A DNA stretch of 5,395 bases from an uncultured Alphaproteobacteria bacterium (GTDB lineage Bacteria > Pseudomonadota > Alphaproteobacteria > Thalassobaculales > Thalassobaculaceae): assembly GCA_938028645.1 (NCBI GenBank), contig CALIMD010000067.1, positions 1 to 5,395 on the forward strand. Direction: 5' to 3'. The translations under genes and the position numbers were made by a program. Below are positions 1 to 5,395 of the stretch, piece by piece. Within the stretch, counting starts at the first letter, position 1. Every line of letters starts with the position of its first letter. The notes beneath the pieces were generated by a model. That model was not told the origin of the DNA. It did no database searches and saw only the letters and a program-made list of their open reading frames with translations.

Positions 1-639
1 AGAATAGAATTCATACTCAAAGCGGTAAATGAGGGGCAAGAATATACAATCGCTGAAAAAGAGCCGCTTAAAAATCTAAACATTATAGATGTTGGATGTG
101 GGGGAGGAATATTGTCCGAACCGCTCAAAAGATTAGGGGCAAGTATAACAGGTATAGACGCGTCTGAAACGGCCATTCAAGCTGCTCGACTTCATTCAAG
201 GGAATCTAATCTAGAAATCAATTATCTAGTCGGGACGATTGATAGCCTCATAGAGCAAAAGAAATTGTATGATCTAGTAATAGCTTCGGAAGTAATAGAG
301 CATGTCCAAGACCCAAATGACTTTATAAAGGGATTAAAAAAATTAGTTCTGCCAAAAGGTAAGATAATTCTTACAACTTTAAGTAGGTCATTAAAATCAT
401 TTTTGATAGCAAAGGTTGCCGCTGAGTATTTAACAAAGATTATTCCCGTTGGAACTCATGAATGGAAGAAGTTCTTGAATCCACAGGAGCTTGAAACTTT
501 ATTGGCCTCAGATGGCTTTCGAGTAGATTTCATCAAAGGCATGAATTACAAAATAAATAGTGATCGGTTTGTTCTTACGGACGACCTTTCGATGAACTAT
601 GCAATTGCGGCTACCTATTTGGAGTCCACAACAATATAA
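1..639 (+). CDS. ubiG: Ubiquinone biosynthesis O-methyltransferase UbiG, 5'-truncated by the window edge
   Basis: UbiG carries out the two SAM-dependent O-methylations of ubiquinone synthesis, at the polyprenyl-dihydroxybenzoate/catechol step and at the final demethylubiquinol step, on the inner face of the membrane. The frame is open from base 1, giving 212 residues with no start in view. The family is about 240-250 residues long, so about 30-40 N-terminal residues lie outside. The TTG at 112 falls after the SAM motif and is not the start. Visible are motif I (IIDVGCGGG, residues 28-36 of the visible part) followed by LSEP, the acidic ribose-binding residue in GIDASE (D53), the EVIEHV segment, and the UbiG-specific stretch with LSRSLKS, AAEYL and GTHEWKKF. 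The C-terminal NYAIAATYL also matches the family. The gene converges on the DUF1178 gene with a 7-base gap and no visible terminator. Identification is firm; only the 5' end is missing. Confidence 0.95.
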   Translation, partial: RIEFILKAVNEGQEYTIAEKEPLKNLNIIDVGCGGGILSEPLKRLGASITGIDASETAIQAARLHSRESNLEINYLVGTIDSLIEQKKLYDLVIASEVIEHVQDPNDFIKGLKKLVLPKGKIILTTLSRSLKSFLIAKVAAEYLTKIIPVGTHEWKKFLNPQELETLLASDGFRVDFIKGMNYKINSDRFVLTDDLSMNYAIAATYLESTTI

Positions 640-646
640 GTGATGA

Positions 647-1102
647 TCAGGCGTTCTCCTCTGGCAGCCACGGTATGGAACTGAACTCTACACCTTCATC
701 GACCAGTTCTTTGGCATCTTGGGTAGTAGCCTCACCATATATACCATGCGGCGTCACTTCGCCATAATGTATCTTTCTTGCTTCCTCAGCAAAATTGCTT
801 CCAACATAATCACATTCTTTTGATATATGACTTTGCAACTCCTTTAATTTCTTTTTCAACTCGACAGTTGCCGGAGTTAATTTCAAACTTGGTCCTGCTG
901 GCGCGGGCTGTATTGCTTTAGAGTGGTTATTGCTTCCTGATTTTCCAATGCGCGGAGCCATCAATGCTTTTGCTACTTTGGATGACCCACAAGTTGGACA
1001 TGATAGTAATTTACGTTTAGACTGCTTATCAAAAGCTTGGCTATCTTTAAACCAAGCTTCGAAGCTATGTTCTTTGTCACACTTTAGTTGATATAAGATC
1101 AT
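647..1102 (-). CDS. DUF1178 family protein (putative zinc-ribbon protein of unknown function)
   Basis: This is a 151-residue protein of the DUF1178 family, whose function is not known. The N-terminus has the family pattern: MILYQLKCDKEHSFEAWF, then CPTCGS (35-40) and KALMAPRIG. C8, H12, C35 and C38 could bind one metal ion as a small zinc ribbon; that is inference from spacing. The middle (about 52-75) is low-complexity and probably a flexible linker rich in Ser, Ala and Pro. A helical segment follows, then the conserved C-terminal block: EEARKIHYGE (106-115), GIYGEAT (120-126) and a final IPWLPEENA. Length is normal for the family. The start is the ATG at 1102, with a GAGAG (complement of 1110-1114) 7 bases upstream as a weak ribosome binding site. 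From memory, alphaproteobacterial DUF1178 genes often lie near ubiG and downstream of a nitrilase-like hydrolase and grxC. Here those upstream partners are absent and the gene stands alone. Confidence 0.93.
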   Translation of the reverse strand: MILYQLKCDKEHSFEAWFKDSQAFDKQSKRKLLSCPTCGSSKVAKALMAPRIGKSGSNNHSKAIQPAPAGPSLKLTPATVELKKKLKELQSHISKECDYVGSNFAEEARKIHYGEVTPHGIYGEATTQDAKELVDEGVEFSSIPWLPEENA

Positions 1103-1285
1103 TAGTGTTCTCTCAATATCTATCGTTCTTGGGTATTCACGCCTTGTCTAACTCTTTTATTAGAGGTACGTAAAATTGATTATTTTTTATTATTATTACC
1201 GATGGATGTTGTCGGTACCGTCTTTTTGGAATACTAGAAATAGCGTTCACAATCAACTTTTTCAATGGTATGCTAGCAACATAAA
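1103..1285. other. AT-rich divergent intergenic spacer between the DUF1178 gene and the methyltransferase gene
   Basis: These 183 bases must carry the promoters of both flanking divergent genes, but neither is clear. The best + strand match is TTGTCG (1209-1214), 17 bases, then TACTAG (1232-1237), with 4 of 6 and 3 of 6 consensus bases, which is too weak to call. A run of T and A at 1180-1198 may act as an UP-type or bent region. The spacer also contains a 6-bp hairpin (1197-1217) overlapping the palindrome CGGTACCG (1213-1220). No coding signal was seen apart from a three-codon ATG-GTA-TGC-TAG at 1265-1276. Confidence 0.5.
1197..1217. repeat. Small inverted repeat (6-bp arms, 9-base loop)
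   Basis: TACCGA (1197-1202) and TCGGTA (1212-1217) are perfect inverted arms around the loop TGGATGTTG. The right arm overlaps the self-complementary octamer CGGTACCG (1213-1220), and a T5 run follows at 1223-1227. On the + strand this resembles a weak terminator, but no + strand gene lies close upstream for it to end. It could also be an operator for either divergent gene or chance. Role unknown. Confidence 0.4.
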
Positions 1286-1807
1286 ATGGTTATTTCAAAT
1301 TGGGTGTCAGAAAATTATAATTATATAAAGAAAAAAGGATTGATTTTAGATTTGGCGTGTGGGTCTGGTCGACATGGGAGATTCTTGCTTGAAAAAGGGT
1401 TCGACGTAGTCTTTTTAGATCGAGATACCTCACAGTTGGACTGGGTTCCTGAAGTGTTTAGATCGCAGGTAATTAAACATGATTTGGAAGCTGGCACGAG
1501 CTGGGATTTTTTGCCTTGTTCGTTCGATGCTGTCATTGTTACCAATTATCTCTATCGACCAATTTTTCCCGATTTATTATCGATTATCCATGAAGGCGGT
1601 GTTCTAATCTATGAGACGTTTTCAAAGGGTAACGAAATTTATGGGAGGCCGACCAATTCAAATTATTTACTCGAACCTGAGGAATTAATTGATCTTGTTC
1701 GCCCATCAATGCGGCTAATATCCTTTAAGGAAGGATATTCAAACGAAGGTAAGGAATCCGTAACTCAAAAAATTGTTGCGGTTAAAAGATCTGCAAAAAC
1801 AGCCTAA
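1286..1807 (+). CDS. Class I SAM-dependent methyltransferase (substrate unknown)
   Basis: A soluble 173-residue protein with a complete Rossmann methyltransferase core. Motif I is LDLACGSGRHGRFL (21-34). The ribose-binding acidic position is D45 in VVFLDRD, the next strand carries HDLEAG (65-70), and motif IV is DAVIVTNYLYRP (81-92). GGVLIYETF (104-112) and NEIYGRPTNSNYLLEPEEL (116-134) are typical of a family of small stand-alone bacterial methyltransferases annotated only as methyltransferase domain proteins, with distant likeness to TehB. The substrate cannot be read from the sequence. The start is fixed within a few codons by an in-frame TAG at 1274-1276, so the ATG at 1286 is the only good choice. 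No Shine-Dalgarno sequence precedes it (GCTAGCAACATAAA). The N-terminus aligns with how I remember relatives starting, with NWV shortly before motif I, so the gene looks intact. Its stop codon lies inside a terminator stem. Confidence 0.87.
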   Translation: MVISNWVSENYNYIKKKGLILDLACGSGRHGRFLLEKGFDVVFLDRDTSQLDWVPEVFRSQVIKHDLEAGTSWDFLPCSFDAVIVTNYLYRPIFPDLLSIIHEGGVLIYETFSKGNEIYGRPTNSNYLLEPEELIDLVRPSMRLISFKEGYSNEGKESVTQKIVAVKRSAKTA

Positions 1808-1833
1808 ATGTGTAGGCTGATTTTTTTTTTTTT
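1800..1833. terminator. Bidirectional intrinsic terminator shared by the convergent methyltransferase and crotonase genes
   Basis: A perfect 7-bp stem, CAGCCTA (1800-1806) and TAGGCTG (1813-1819), closes a 6-base loop (AATGTG). On the + strand it is followed by A and then 13 T (1821-1833), a strong rho-independent signal. On the - strand the same stem is followed by five T (complement of 1795-1799), so it can also end the crotonase operon coming from the right. The methyltransferase stop codon TAA (1805-1807) lies within the left arm and loop. Confidence 0.9.
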
Positions 1834-1869
1834 ATTTCAAGGCAATTGATGAAATCATATCGTTGCGGA

Positions 1870-2670
1870 CTAGTTTCCGCTAAATACAGGATTTCGTTTC
1901 TCCATGAAAGCTTTTATACCCTCTGCATGATCTGAGGTTAACATACTGTCAGCCATTCTCTCTGCTTCCATCTGCAACTGAGATTCCATAGAGAGGTGGT
2001 TTGTTTGATTGAATAAACGTTTTGAATTTGCATATGCCTGCGTAGGACCATTAGCCAAACGAGTTGCCAGAGTTTTTGTCTCTTTTTCCAATTCACTGCT
2101 GGGAACCGTCCAATTAACTATCCCCAACTCCTTAGCACGCTCTGCCCCAAATCGGTCTCCGAGCAGGGCTAATTCCATCTGATGTTTCATGCCCAATGTT
2201 CGTCCAAGGAAGTATGAAGAGCCTCCATCTGGGCTAGCGCCTATGTGACAGTAAGCCAGTGTGAAGAATGCATCATCAGCGGCAATAGCCAGATCGCATG
2301 CAGCCACCAAACCCACGCCAAACCCTGCAGCTGCACCTTTTATGCTTGCTATTACTGGTTTACCCATCCGGCGTATGGCAAATAGGGGCAAATGTAGGAG
2401 GTGAATACCTTCCAGGATTAATTTACGGCGTTCAATTTGATCTACTTTTAAACGCTCAACCATTGCCCGTATGTCACCACCAGCCATGAAATGACTTCCA
2501 GCGCCAGTTATAACAACACAACGCACATCTTCATTAAATTCCAAAGAGCCAATTATATCACGAAAAGCGGTTCTTAATTCTAGGGTTAGGGCATTCCGTA
2601 CTTCAGGTTGATTGAGTCTAACAGTCGCCACTCCTTTCTCAATTTCCAATTGTACTGGATCTGAAGTCAT
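1870..2670 (-). CDS. Crotonase-family protein (enoyl-CoA hydratase/isomerase), PaaG-like active site
   Basis: A cytoplasmic 266-residue acyl-CoA enzyme of usual crotonase length. Family marks are LNQPEVRNAL (19-28), oxyanion-hole segments MAGGDIRAM (62-70) and IKGAAAGFGVGLVAACD (110-126), and IGASPDGGSSYFL (143-155), with the usual helical C-terminal part. Aligned by eye with rat mitochondrial hydratase, catalytic Glu144 is replaced by G120 and Glu164 by Y140. Instead D148 in PDGG sits where PaaG-type isomerases carry their catalytic aspartate. I therefore infer an enoyl-CoA isomerase or related reaction rather than hydration; the substrate is unknown. The start is the ATG at 2670 with AAGGAG 7 bases upstream. 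It follows mutT by 51 bases on the same strand, is probably the last gene of the operon, and is followed by the bidirectional terminator. Fold assignment is firm, reaction is not. Confidence 0.92.
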   Translation of the reverse strand: MTSDPVQLEIEKGVATVRLNQPEVRNALTLELRTAFRDIIGSLEFNEDVRCVVITGAGSHFMAGGDIRAMVERLKVDQIERRKLILEGIHLLHLPLFAIRRMGKPVIASIKGAAAGFGVGLVAACDLAIAADDAFFTLAYCHIGASPDGGSSYFLGRTLGMKHQMELALLGDRFGAERAKELGIVNWTVPSSELEKETKTLATRLANGPTQAYANSKRLFNQTNHLSMESQLQMEAERMADSMLTSDHAEGIKAFMEKRNPVFSGN

Positions 2671-2677
2671 TTGGTTT

Positions 2678-2683
2678 CTCCTT
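2678..2683 (-). promoter_or_regulatory. Shine-Dalgarno site of the crotonase gene
   Basis: AAGGAG on the - strand, 7 bases before the ATG at 2670. It is one of the two strongest ribosome binding sites in the window, fixes this start, and suggests the gene is translated independently of mutT, which ends about 40 bases upstream of the site. Confidence 0.8.
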
Positions 2684-2721
2684 TTTATTCCAATGGCATT
2701 TCAAATTAATTATTTAATCAC

Positions 2722-3141
2722 TCACAAAAAATCCCTTAACATGGCTATCAGCGGTTTATCAGCCGGCGGCATGTCAAAGTTTTTAAGTGATTTTGGTTTT
2801 ACCCATTTAATAACCTGGGATTCGAGCGGTGTAACCATGCCAGTCCATTTCCGACATAAAAACAAAGCTAAAAGTAAATTGAATTCTTCGTACCTATGGC
2901 TTGTGAATGTGAAAGGAGCAAAGCAGCTGGCCTCCGTTTCTATCGCGAGCTCTTCTTTTAATTCTCTAATTAACGCTTGTTCTGGACTTTCTCCAGCCTC
3001 GATTTTCCCTCCCGGAAACTCCCAGAGTCCTGCCATACTTTTTCCCTTAGGCCTTTGTGCAATAAGAACTCTGCCATCACCGTCTAGCAACGCGCAGGCA
3101 GAAACTAAAACTAGTGGTGGGTTATCCGTTTTGACGAACAT
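2722..3141 (-). CDS. mutT: MutT-type Nudix hydrolase (8-oxo-dGTP diphosphatase)
   Basis: MutT hydrolyses 8-oxo-dGTP to the monophosphate in the cytoplasm, preventing oxidised guanine from entering DNA. The protein has 139 residues, near the family norm. The opening VLVSACALLDGDGRVLIAQRP (11-31) and MAGLWEFPGGK (36-46) are typical of MutT. The Nudix box runs from G45 through E51, then RELKEELAI (59-67). The metal-binding E60, E63 and E64 are all present, but the consensus Gly near the end of the box is A66. The C-terminal MPPADKPLIAML matches what I recall of alphaproteobacterial MutT. The start ATG at 3141 lies 4 bases after the argJ stop with only a poor ribosome binding site (AGAAG), so translational coupling to argJ is likely. 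Another Nudix specificity such as CTP or methyl-dCTP cannot be excluded from sequence alone. Confidence 0.92.
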   Translation of the reverse strand: MFVKTDNPPLVLVSACALLDGDGRVLIAQRPKGKSMAGLWEFPGGKIEAGESPEQALIRELKEELAIETEASCFAPFTFTSHRYEEFNLLLALFLCRKWTGMVTPLESQVIKWVKPKSLKNFDMPPADKPLIAMLRDFL

Positions 3142-3145
3142 TAAT

Positions 3146-4378
3146 TTAACTTCTGTAATCGGCGTTAATATTGATATATCCGTGAGTTAAATCGCAAGTC
3201 CAGACGGTGGCAGTGCCGCGACCCACTCCAACATCTACATCAATTACGACTTCATGGCCTTGCATATGTTTTGCTACTGGTCTTTCATCATAATTATCTA
3301 CTACCCCTCCATTTTCCGCGATTTTTATGCCGCCAAACCAGACACCCATCTTATCTCGGTCTGCTTTCTCACCAGATTTACCCACGGCCATGACTACACG
3401 CCCCCAATTTGCGTCCTCTCCTGCTATGGCAGTCTTAACAAGCGGGGAATTAGCGATAGATAAACCAATACGCCTGGCTGATGTTGCTGAGCTTGCTCCG
3501 TTAACATTTATTTTTATAAGTTTTTGAGCTCCCTCACCATCTCGAACAATTTGCTTAGCTAAATCAAGCATGACTTCATTTAGGCCTATTTCAAATTCTT
3601 TTAGAATTGGATCGAGATCGTTGGAGGGAAGAGGGTGTTCCGCGACGCCAGTAGCGAAAAGAAGTAAGGTATCGCTCGTGGAAGTGTCGCCATCAACGGT
3701 TATCGAATTAAAGGTAGATTTCACGTTTCTAGTTAATAGTTTTTGTAATATTTGAGCGGGAATTTGTGCATCCGTGAATATAAAGCCCAGCATGGTTGCC
3801 ATATCTGGAGCAATCATCCCTGAACCTTTTGCGATTCCAACTAAATTAACCGTTGTTTTACCGACTTTAATTACCCGATGAGAGCCTTTGGGAAAGGTAT
3901 CTGTAGTGGTTATGGCTATTGCTGCATCTTTCCAATTCTGATTTTGTAAATCATCTTTAAGGATTGCAATTTTTTCTACAATTTTTGTTGGATCGAGCTT
4001 TTCACCGATTACCCCCGTTGATGCTACATAAACTTCGTTTTTTGCACAGTGAAGCAAAGTACTAACTGATTTTGCGATGTCCTCAACAGCTTGCCTCCCA
4101 CTTTTTCCATTGAAAACATTTGCGTTTCCAGCATTCACCACAAGTCCACGTGCTTTCCCTTTTTGTAATTTATCTCTACACCAAATAACTGGATGCCCCG
4201 GGGCTGTTGACTTGGTTAATACGCCGGCGACAGAGGTCCCAGATACTAGATCAATTAACAGTAGATCTGGCCTTCCTTTATATTTACTCTCTGTTTTTGC
4301 AGTTGCTATTCGGACACCATTTACAAACGGCATTTGCGGGAATGACTTTGGCGCAAGTGGTGATATTTCAAGGTCCAT
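3146..4378 (-). CDS. argJ: Bifunctional ornithine acetyltransferase / N-acetylglutamate synthase ArgJ
   Basis: ArgJ moves the acetyl group from N-acetylornithine to glutamate, recycling it in the cyclic arginine pathway. Bifunctional members also make N-acetylglutamate from acetyl-CoA. At 410 residues the protein is full length. The self-cleavage site lies in GSGMIAPDMATML (185-197): family members cut between A194 and T195, giving alpha and beta chains with T195 as the N-terminal nucleophile. The oxyanion-hole Thr-Gly is T121-G122 in VASTGVIGE. NAGNANVFNG (82-91), TVDGDTSTSDT (227-237), AGEDANWGR (319-327) and the terminal YININADYRS are further family marks; the last residue is Ser where Thr is usual. 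The start ATG at 4378 has GAGGAG 8 bases upstream. The gene begins 12 bases after the parvulin gene and ends 4 bases before mutT, so all three are probably cotranscribed. I see no ARG-box-like site or separate argJ promoter. Confidence 0.97.
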   Translation of the reverse strand: MDLEISPLAPKSFPQMPFVNGVRIATAKTESKYKGRPDLLLIDLVSGTSVAGVLTKSTAPGHPVIWCRDKLQKGKARGLVVNAGNANVFNGKSGRQAVEDIAKSVSTLLHCAKNEVYVASTGVIGEKLDPTKIVEKIAILKDDLQNQNWKDAAIAITTTDTFPKGSHRVIKVGKTTVNLVGIAKGSGMIAPDMATMLGFIFTDAQIPAQILQKLLTRNVKSTFNSITVDGDTSTSDTLLLFATGVAEHPLPSNDLDPILKEFEIGLNEVMLDLAKQIVRDGEGAQKLIKINVNGASSATSARRIGLSIANSPLVKTAIAGEDANWGRVVMAVGKSGEKADRDKMGVWFGGIKIAENGGVVDNYDERPVAKHMQGHEVVIDVDVGVGRGTATVWTCDLTHGYININADYRS

Positions 4379-4386
4379 TAATTATT

Positions 4387-4392
4387 CTCCTC
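4387..4392 (-). promoter_or_regulatory. Shine-Dalgarno site of argJ, overlapping the stop codon of the upstream gene
   Basis: GAGGAG on the - strand lies 8 bases before the argJ ATG. Its first two bases are the last two of the parvulin TGA stop (4391-4393). Ribosomes finishing the parvulin gene therefore end on the argJ binding site, which favours coupled translation. Confidence 0.8.
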
Positions 4393-5266
4393 AATTATCC
4401 TTGATTGGAGTTCCATCAGCTTGGAAGCGTACTATTTTTGCTTTGGTTCGGAGGCTTTCGATCAGCTCTTTTAGTAGTTTCTGACTCATGTTTGATGCCA
4501 ATTGTTCTTTTGCCTCGTCGAAAGAAGGTGGAGCAGAAACTTTTCTATCTTCAACCAAAATTATGTGCCACCCAAATTGAGTTTTGACTGGTTTAGTAAC
4601 AATATCGCCTGGATTGAGGGCAAAGGCTGCCTTCGAGAATTCTGGAACCATTTGTCCTTCTCCAAACCAGCCTAAATCACCTCCCGATGCAGCTGATGGC
4701 CCAGTCGAATATTCAGACGCTAATTTTGCAAATTCCGCACCCGCTTGTAGTTTTTTGATTATCTCCATAGCTTTTTCTTCGCTATCAAGTAATATATGTC
4801 GAGCTTTTATTTGATCTCCGCTAGCCATCTCAGATTTTGTCTCAGAGTAAATTTTTTGAAGCGCCTCCTCGGTTACCTTAGAGCCAATAGTTTTTGTCAA
4901 AAATATCTCCGAAATTATTTGATCCTCCACGTCGAGGAGCCGCTTTTTTACTTCCGGATCTTTGGAAAATCCAGCCCTTCTGCCCTCTAGTGTTACTAAT
5001 TTTGAATCAATTGCCCGTGTCAAAAGAGATGGGTAAACGGCTTCGAGCGACATTTTCCGGTATTGCTCGGGTAACCTTTGGGCCATTCCTATTATTTCAG
5101 ACAGAAAAATAGGTTTTCCGTCCACTGTTGCAACAATTTTAGTTTCCATTTTTTCTAATGGTTTCAGTTTTGTTTCCGCCTTGCTGGAAGATATGTCAAG
5201 TAATAGATGGAATGCCCCAAAAAGAACGAGTGATTTTAAAAAGAATAGTTTGATAATACTTGTCAT
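4391..5266 (-). CDS. Exported parvulin-type peptidyl-prolyl cis-trans isomerase (SurA/PrsA/PpiC-like)
   Basis: A 291-residue exported folding factor. Residues 1-30 look like a signal peptide: K6, a hydrophobic stretch (about 7-23) and a plausible cleavage after S-K-A30. There is no lipobox cysteine, so a soluble periplasmic protein is expected, or a membrane-anchored one if the signal is not cut. Residues 44-130 (IVATVDGKPIFLSEI onward) match the N-terminal chaperone-like region of SurA/PrsA proteins. The parvulin domain spans about 152-241: QIKARHILL with H157, EFAKLASEYSTGPSAASGGD (178-197), LGWFGEGQMVPEF (198-210), and FGWHIILVEDR (231-241) with H234. A charged helical tail follows. The start ATG at 5266 has AAGGT 5 bases upstream. 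It is the first gene of the - strand operon with argJ. It presumably helps fold secreted or outer-membrane proteins; clients unknown. Confidence 0.93.
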   Translation of the reverse strand: MTSIIKLFFLKSLVLFGAFHLLLDISSSKAETKLKPLEKMETKIVATVDGKPIFLSEIIGMAQRLPEQYRKMSLEAVYPSLLTRAIDSKLVTLEGRRAGFSKDPEVKKRLLDVEDQIISEIFLTKTIGSKVTEEALQKIYSETKSEMASGDQIKARHILLDSEEKAMEIIKKLQAGAEFAKLASEYSTGPSAASGGDLGWFGEGQMVPEFSKAAFALNPGDIVTKPVKTQFGWHIILVEDRKVSAPPSFDEAKEQLASNMSQKLLKELIESLRTKAKIVRFQADGTPIKDN

Positions 5267-5271
5267 GGGAC

Positions 5272-5276
5272 ACCTT
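5272..5276 (-). promoter_or_regulatory. Shine-Dalgarno site of the parvulin gene
   Basis: AAGGT on the - strand (within AAAAAAGGTGTCCC) lies 5 bases before the ATG at 5266. It is acceptable though not strong, and supports this start, which also puts the signal peptide exactly at the N-terminus. Confidence 0.6.
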
Positions 5277-5293
5277 TTTTAAGATTTTTAGTT

Positions 5294-5322
5294 ATTATGG
5301 TGGTATTAACGAATAATGAAAA
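5294..5322 (-). promoter_or_regulatory. Possible sigma-70-type promoter of the parvulin-argJ-mutT-crotonase operon
   Basis: Read on the - strand: TTTTCA (complement of 5317-5322, 4 of 6 consensus bases), a 17-base spacer, then CATAAT (complement of 5294-5299, 5 of 6). Transcription would begin near 5287, leaving a leader of about 20 bases with the ribosome binding site. The surrounding DNA is AT-rich, so a chance match is possible. Confidence 0.35.
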
Positions 5323-5395
5323 TAAGCGATATCAGATTGATATGCTGGCCGCAATGTGACTCAATTGAAACTAGATTAAATTTCTTTTTCCATGA

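Larger units (their letters stand above)
5267..5395. other. Upstream intergenic region at the right window edge
   Basis: These 129 bases hold the candidate - strand promoter and no complete gene. An ATG at 5392-5394 on the + strand, one base from the edge, could start a divergent gene. In many alphaproteobacteria the gene divergent from this parvulin-argJ block is secA, but nothing of its coding sequence is visible and no Shine-Dalgarno precedes the ATG (AATTTCTTTTTCC), so it is not called as a gene. Confidence 0.4.

Noticed and set aside
112..114. TTG as the start of a shorter methyltransferase
   Set aside because: The frame is open to base 1 and the upstream codons encode the UbiG SAM-binding motif IIDVGCGGG, so the TTG is internal.
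641..649. TGATGATCA palindrome between the ubiG and DUF1178 stops as a terminator or operator
   Set aside because: The 4-bp arms with a 1-base centre cannot form a hairpin and no T run follows; it is explained by adjacent stop-codon sequence.
1180..1198. T/A-rich stretch with TTA repeats as a repeat array or origin element
   Set aside because: It is a short low-complexity run of the kind common in AT-rich spacers, with no DnaA boxes or repeated units around it.
1321..1545. A 74-codon open frame on the - strand
   Set aside because: It is antisense to the SAM-binding part of the methyltransferase, which has clear motifs in the + frame.
2612..3190. A 192-codon open frame on the + strand
   Set aside because: It lies entirely antisense to mutT and the ends of its neighbours, its translation is Ser/Leu-rich with no recognisable motif, and the opposite strand carries a clear MutT with a Nudix box.
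4077..4484. A 135-codon open frame on the + strand
   Set aside because: It is antisense to the 5' part of argJ and the 3' end of the parvulin gene, both certain genes; no ribosome binding site or family feature was seen.
1..5395. A previously undescribed defence, mobile or biosynthetic system
   Set aside because: Every substantial gene belongs to a familiar, mostly core family. There are no transposases, integrases, nucleases, toxin-antitoxin pairs, CRISPR repeats or clustered unknown genes.

Overview
The window looks like an ordinary core-genome stretch of an AT-rich (roughly 40% GC by eye) Gram-negative bacterium, most likely an alphaproteobacterium. Three things point there. The UbiG and MutT sequences have an alphaproteobacterial look. 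A DUF1178 protein sits next to ubiG. A parvulin gene, argJ and mutT form one block, an order I recall from alphaproteobacteria, where secA often lies divergently beside the parvulin gene. I see no insertion sequence, phage gene, CRISPR array, tRNA or rRNA.

Left part (1-1285): the 3' end of ubiG (ubiquinone biosynthesis O-methyltransferase) enters from the left edge on the + strand. It ends 7 bases from the stop of a convergent DUF1178 gene on the - strand. A 183-bp AT-rich divergent spacer follows, holding a small hairpin but no convincing promoter.

Middle (1286-2670): a stand-alone class I SAM-dependent methyltransferase on the + strand faces a crotonase-family gene (annotated here as an enoyl-CoA hydratase/isomerase) on the - strand. 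Between them lies a bidirectional intrinsic terminator whose stem contains the methyltransferase stop codon. The crotonase lacks both hydratase glutamates and keeps an aspartate at the isomerase (PaaG-type) position, so hydration is probably not its reaction.

Right part (2671-5395): four - strand genes are read in the order parvulin-type peptidyl-prolyl isomerase, argJ, mutT, crotonase, with gaps of 12, 4 and 51 bases. They probably form one operon that ends at the bidirectional terminator. The products do unrelated jobs: envelope protein folding, the acetyl-recycling step of arginine synthesis, nucleotide-pool sanitation and acyl-CoA metabolism. The link is therefore conserved position rather than a shared pathway. 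The last 129 bases are the upstream region of this operon, with a possible - strand promoter. An ATG at the extreme right edge could be the start of a divergent gene.

I found no evidence of a novel multi-gene system. The points worth a second look are small: the crotonase active site, the terminator overlapping a stop codon, the attachment of the crotonase to the argJ block, a Nudix-box substitution and the methyltransferase start.
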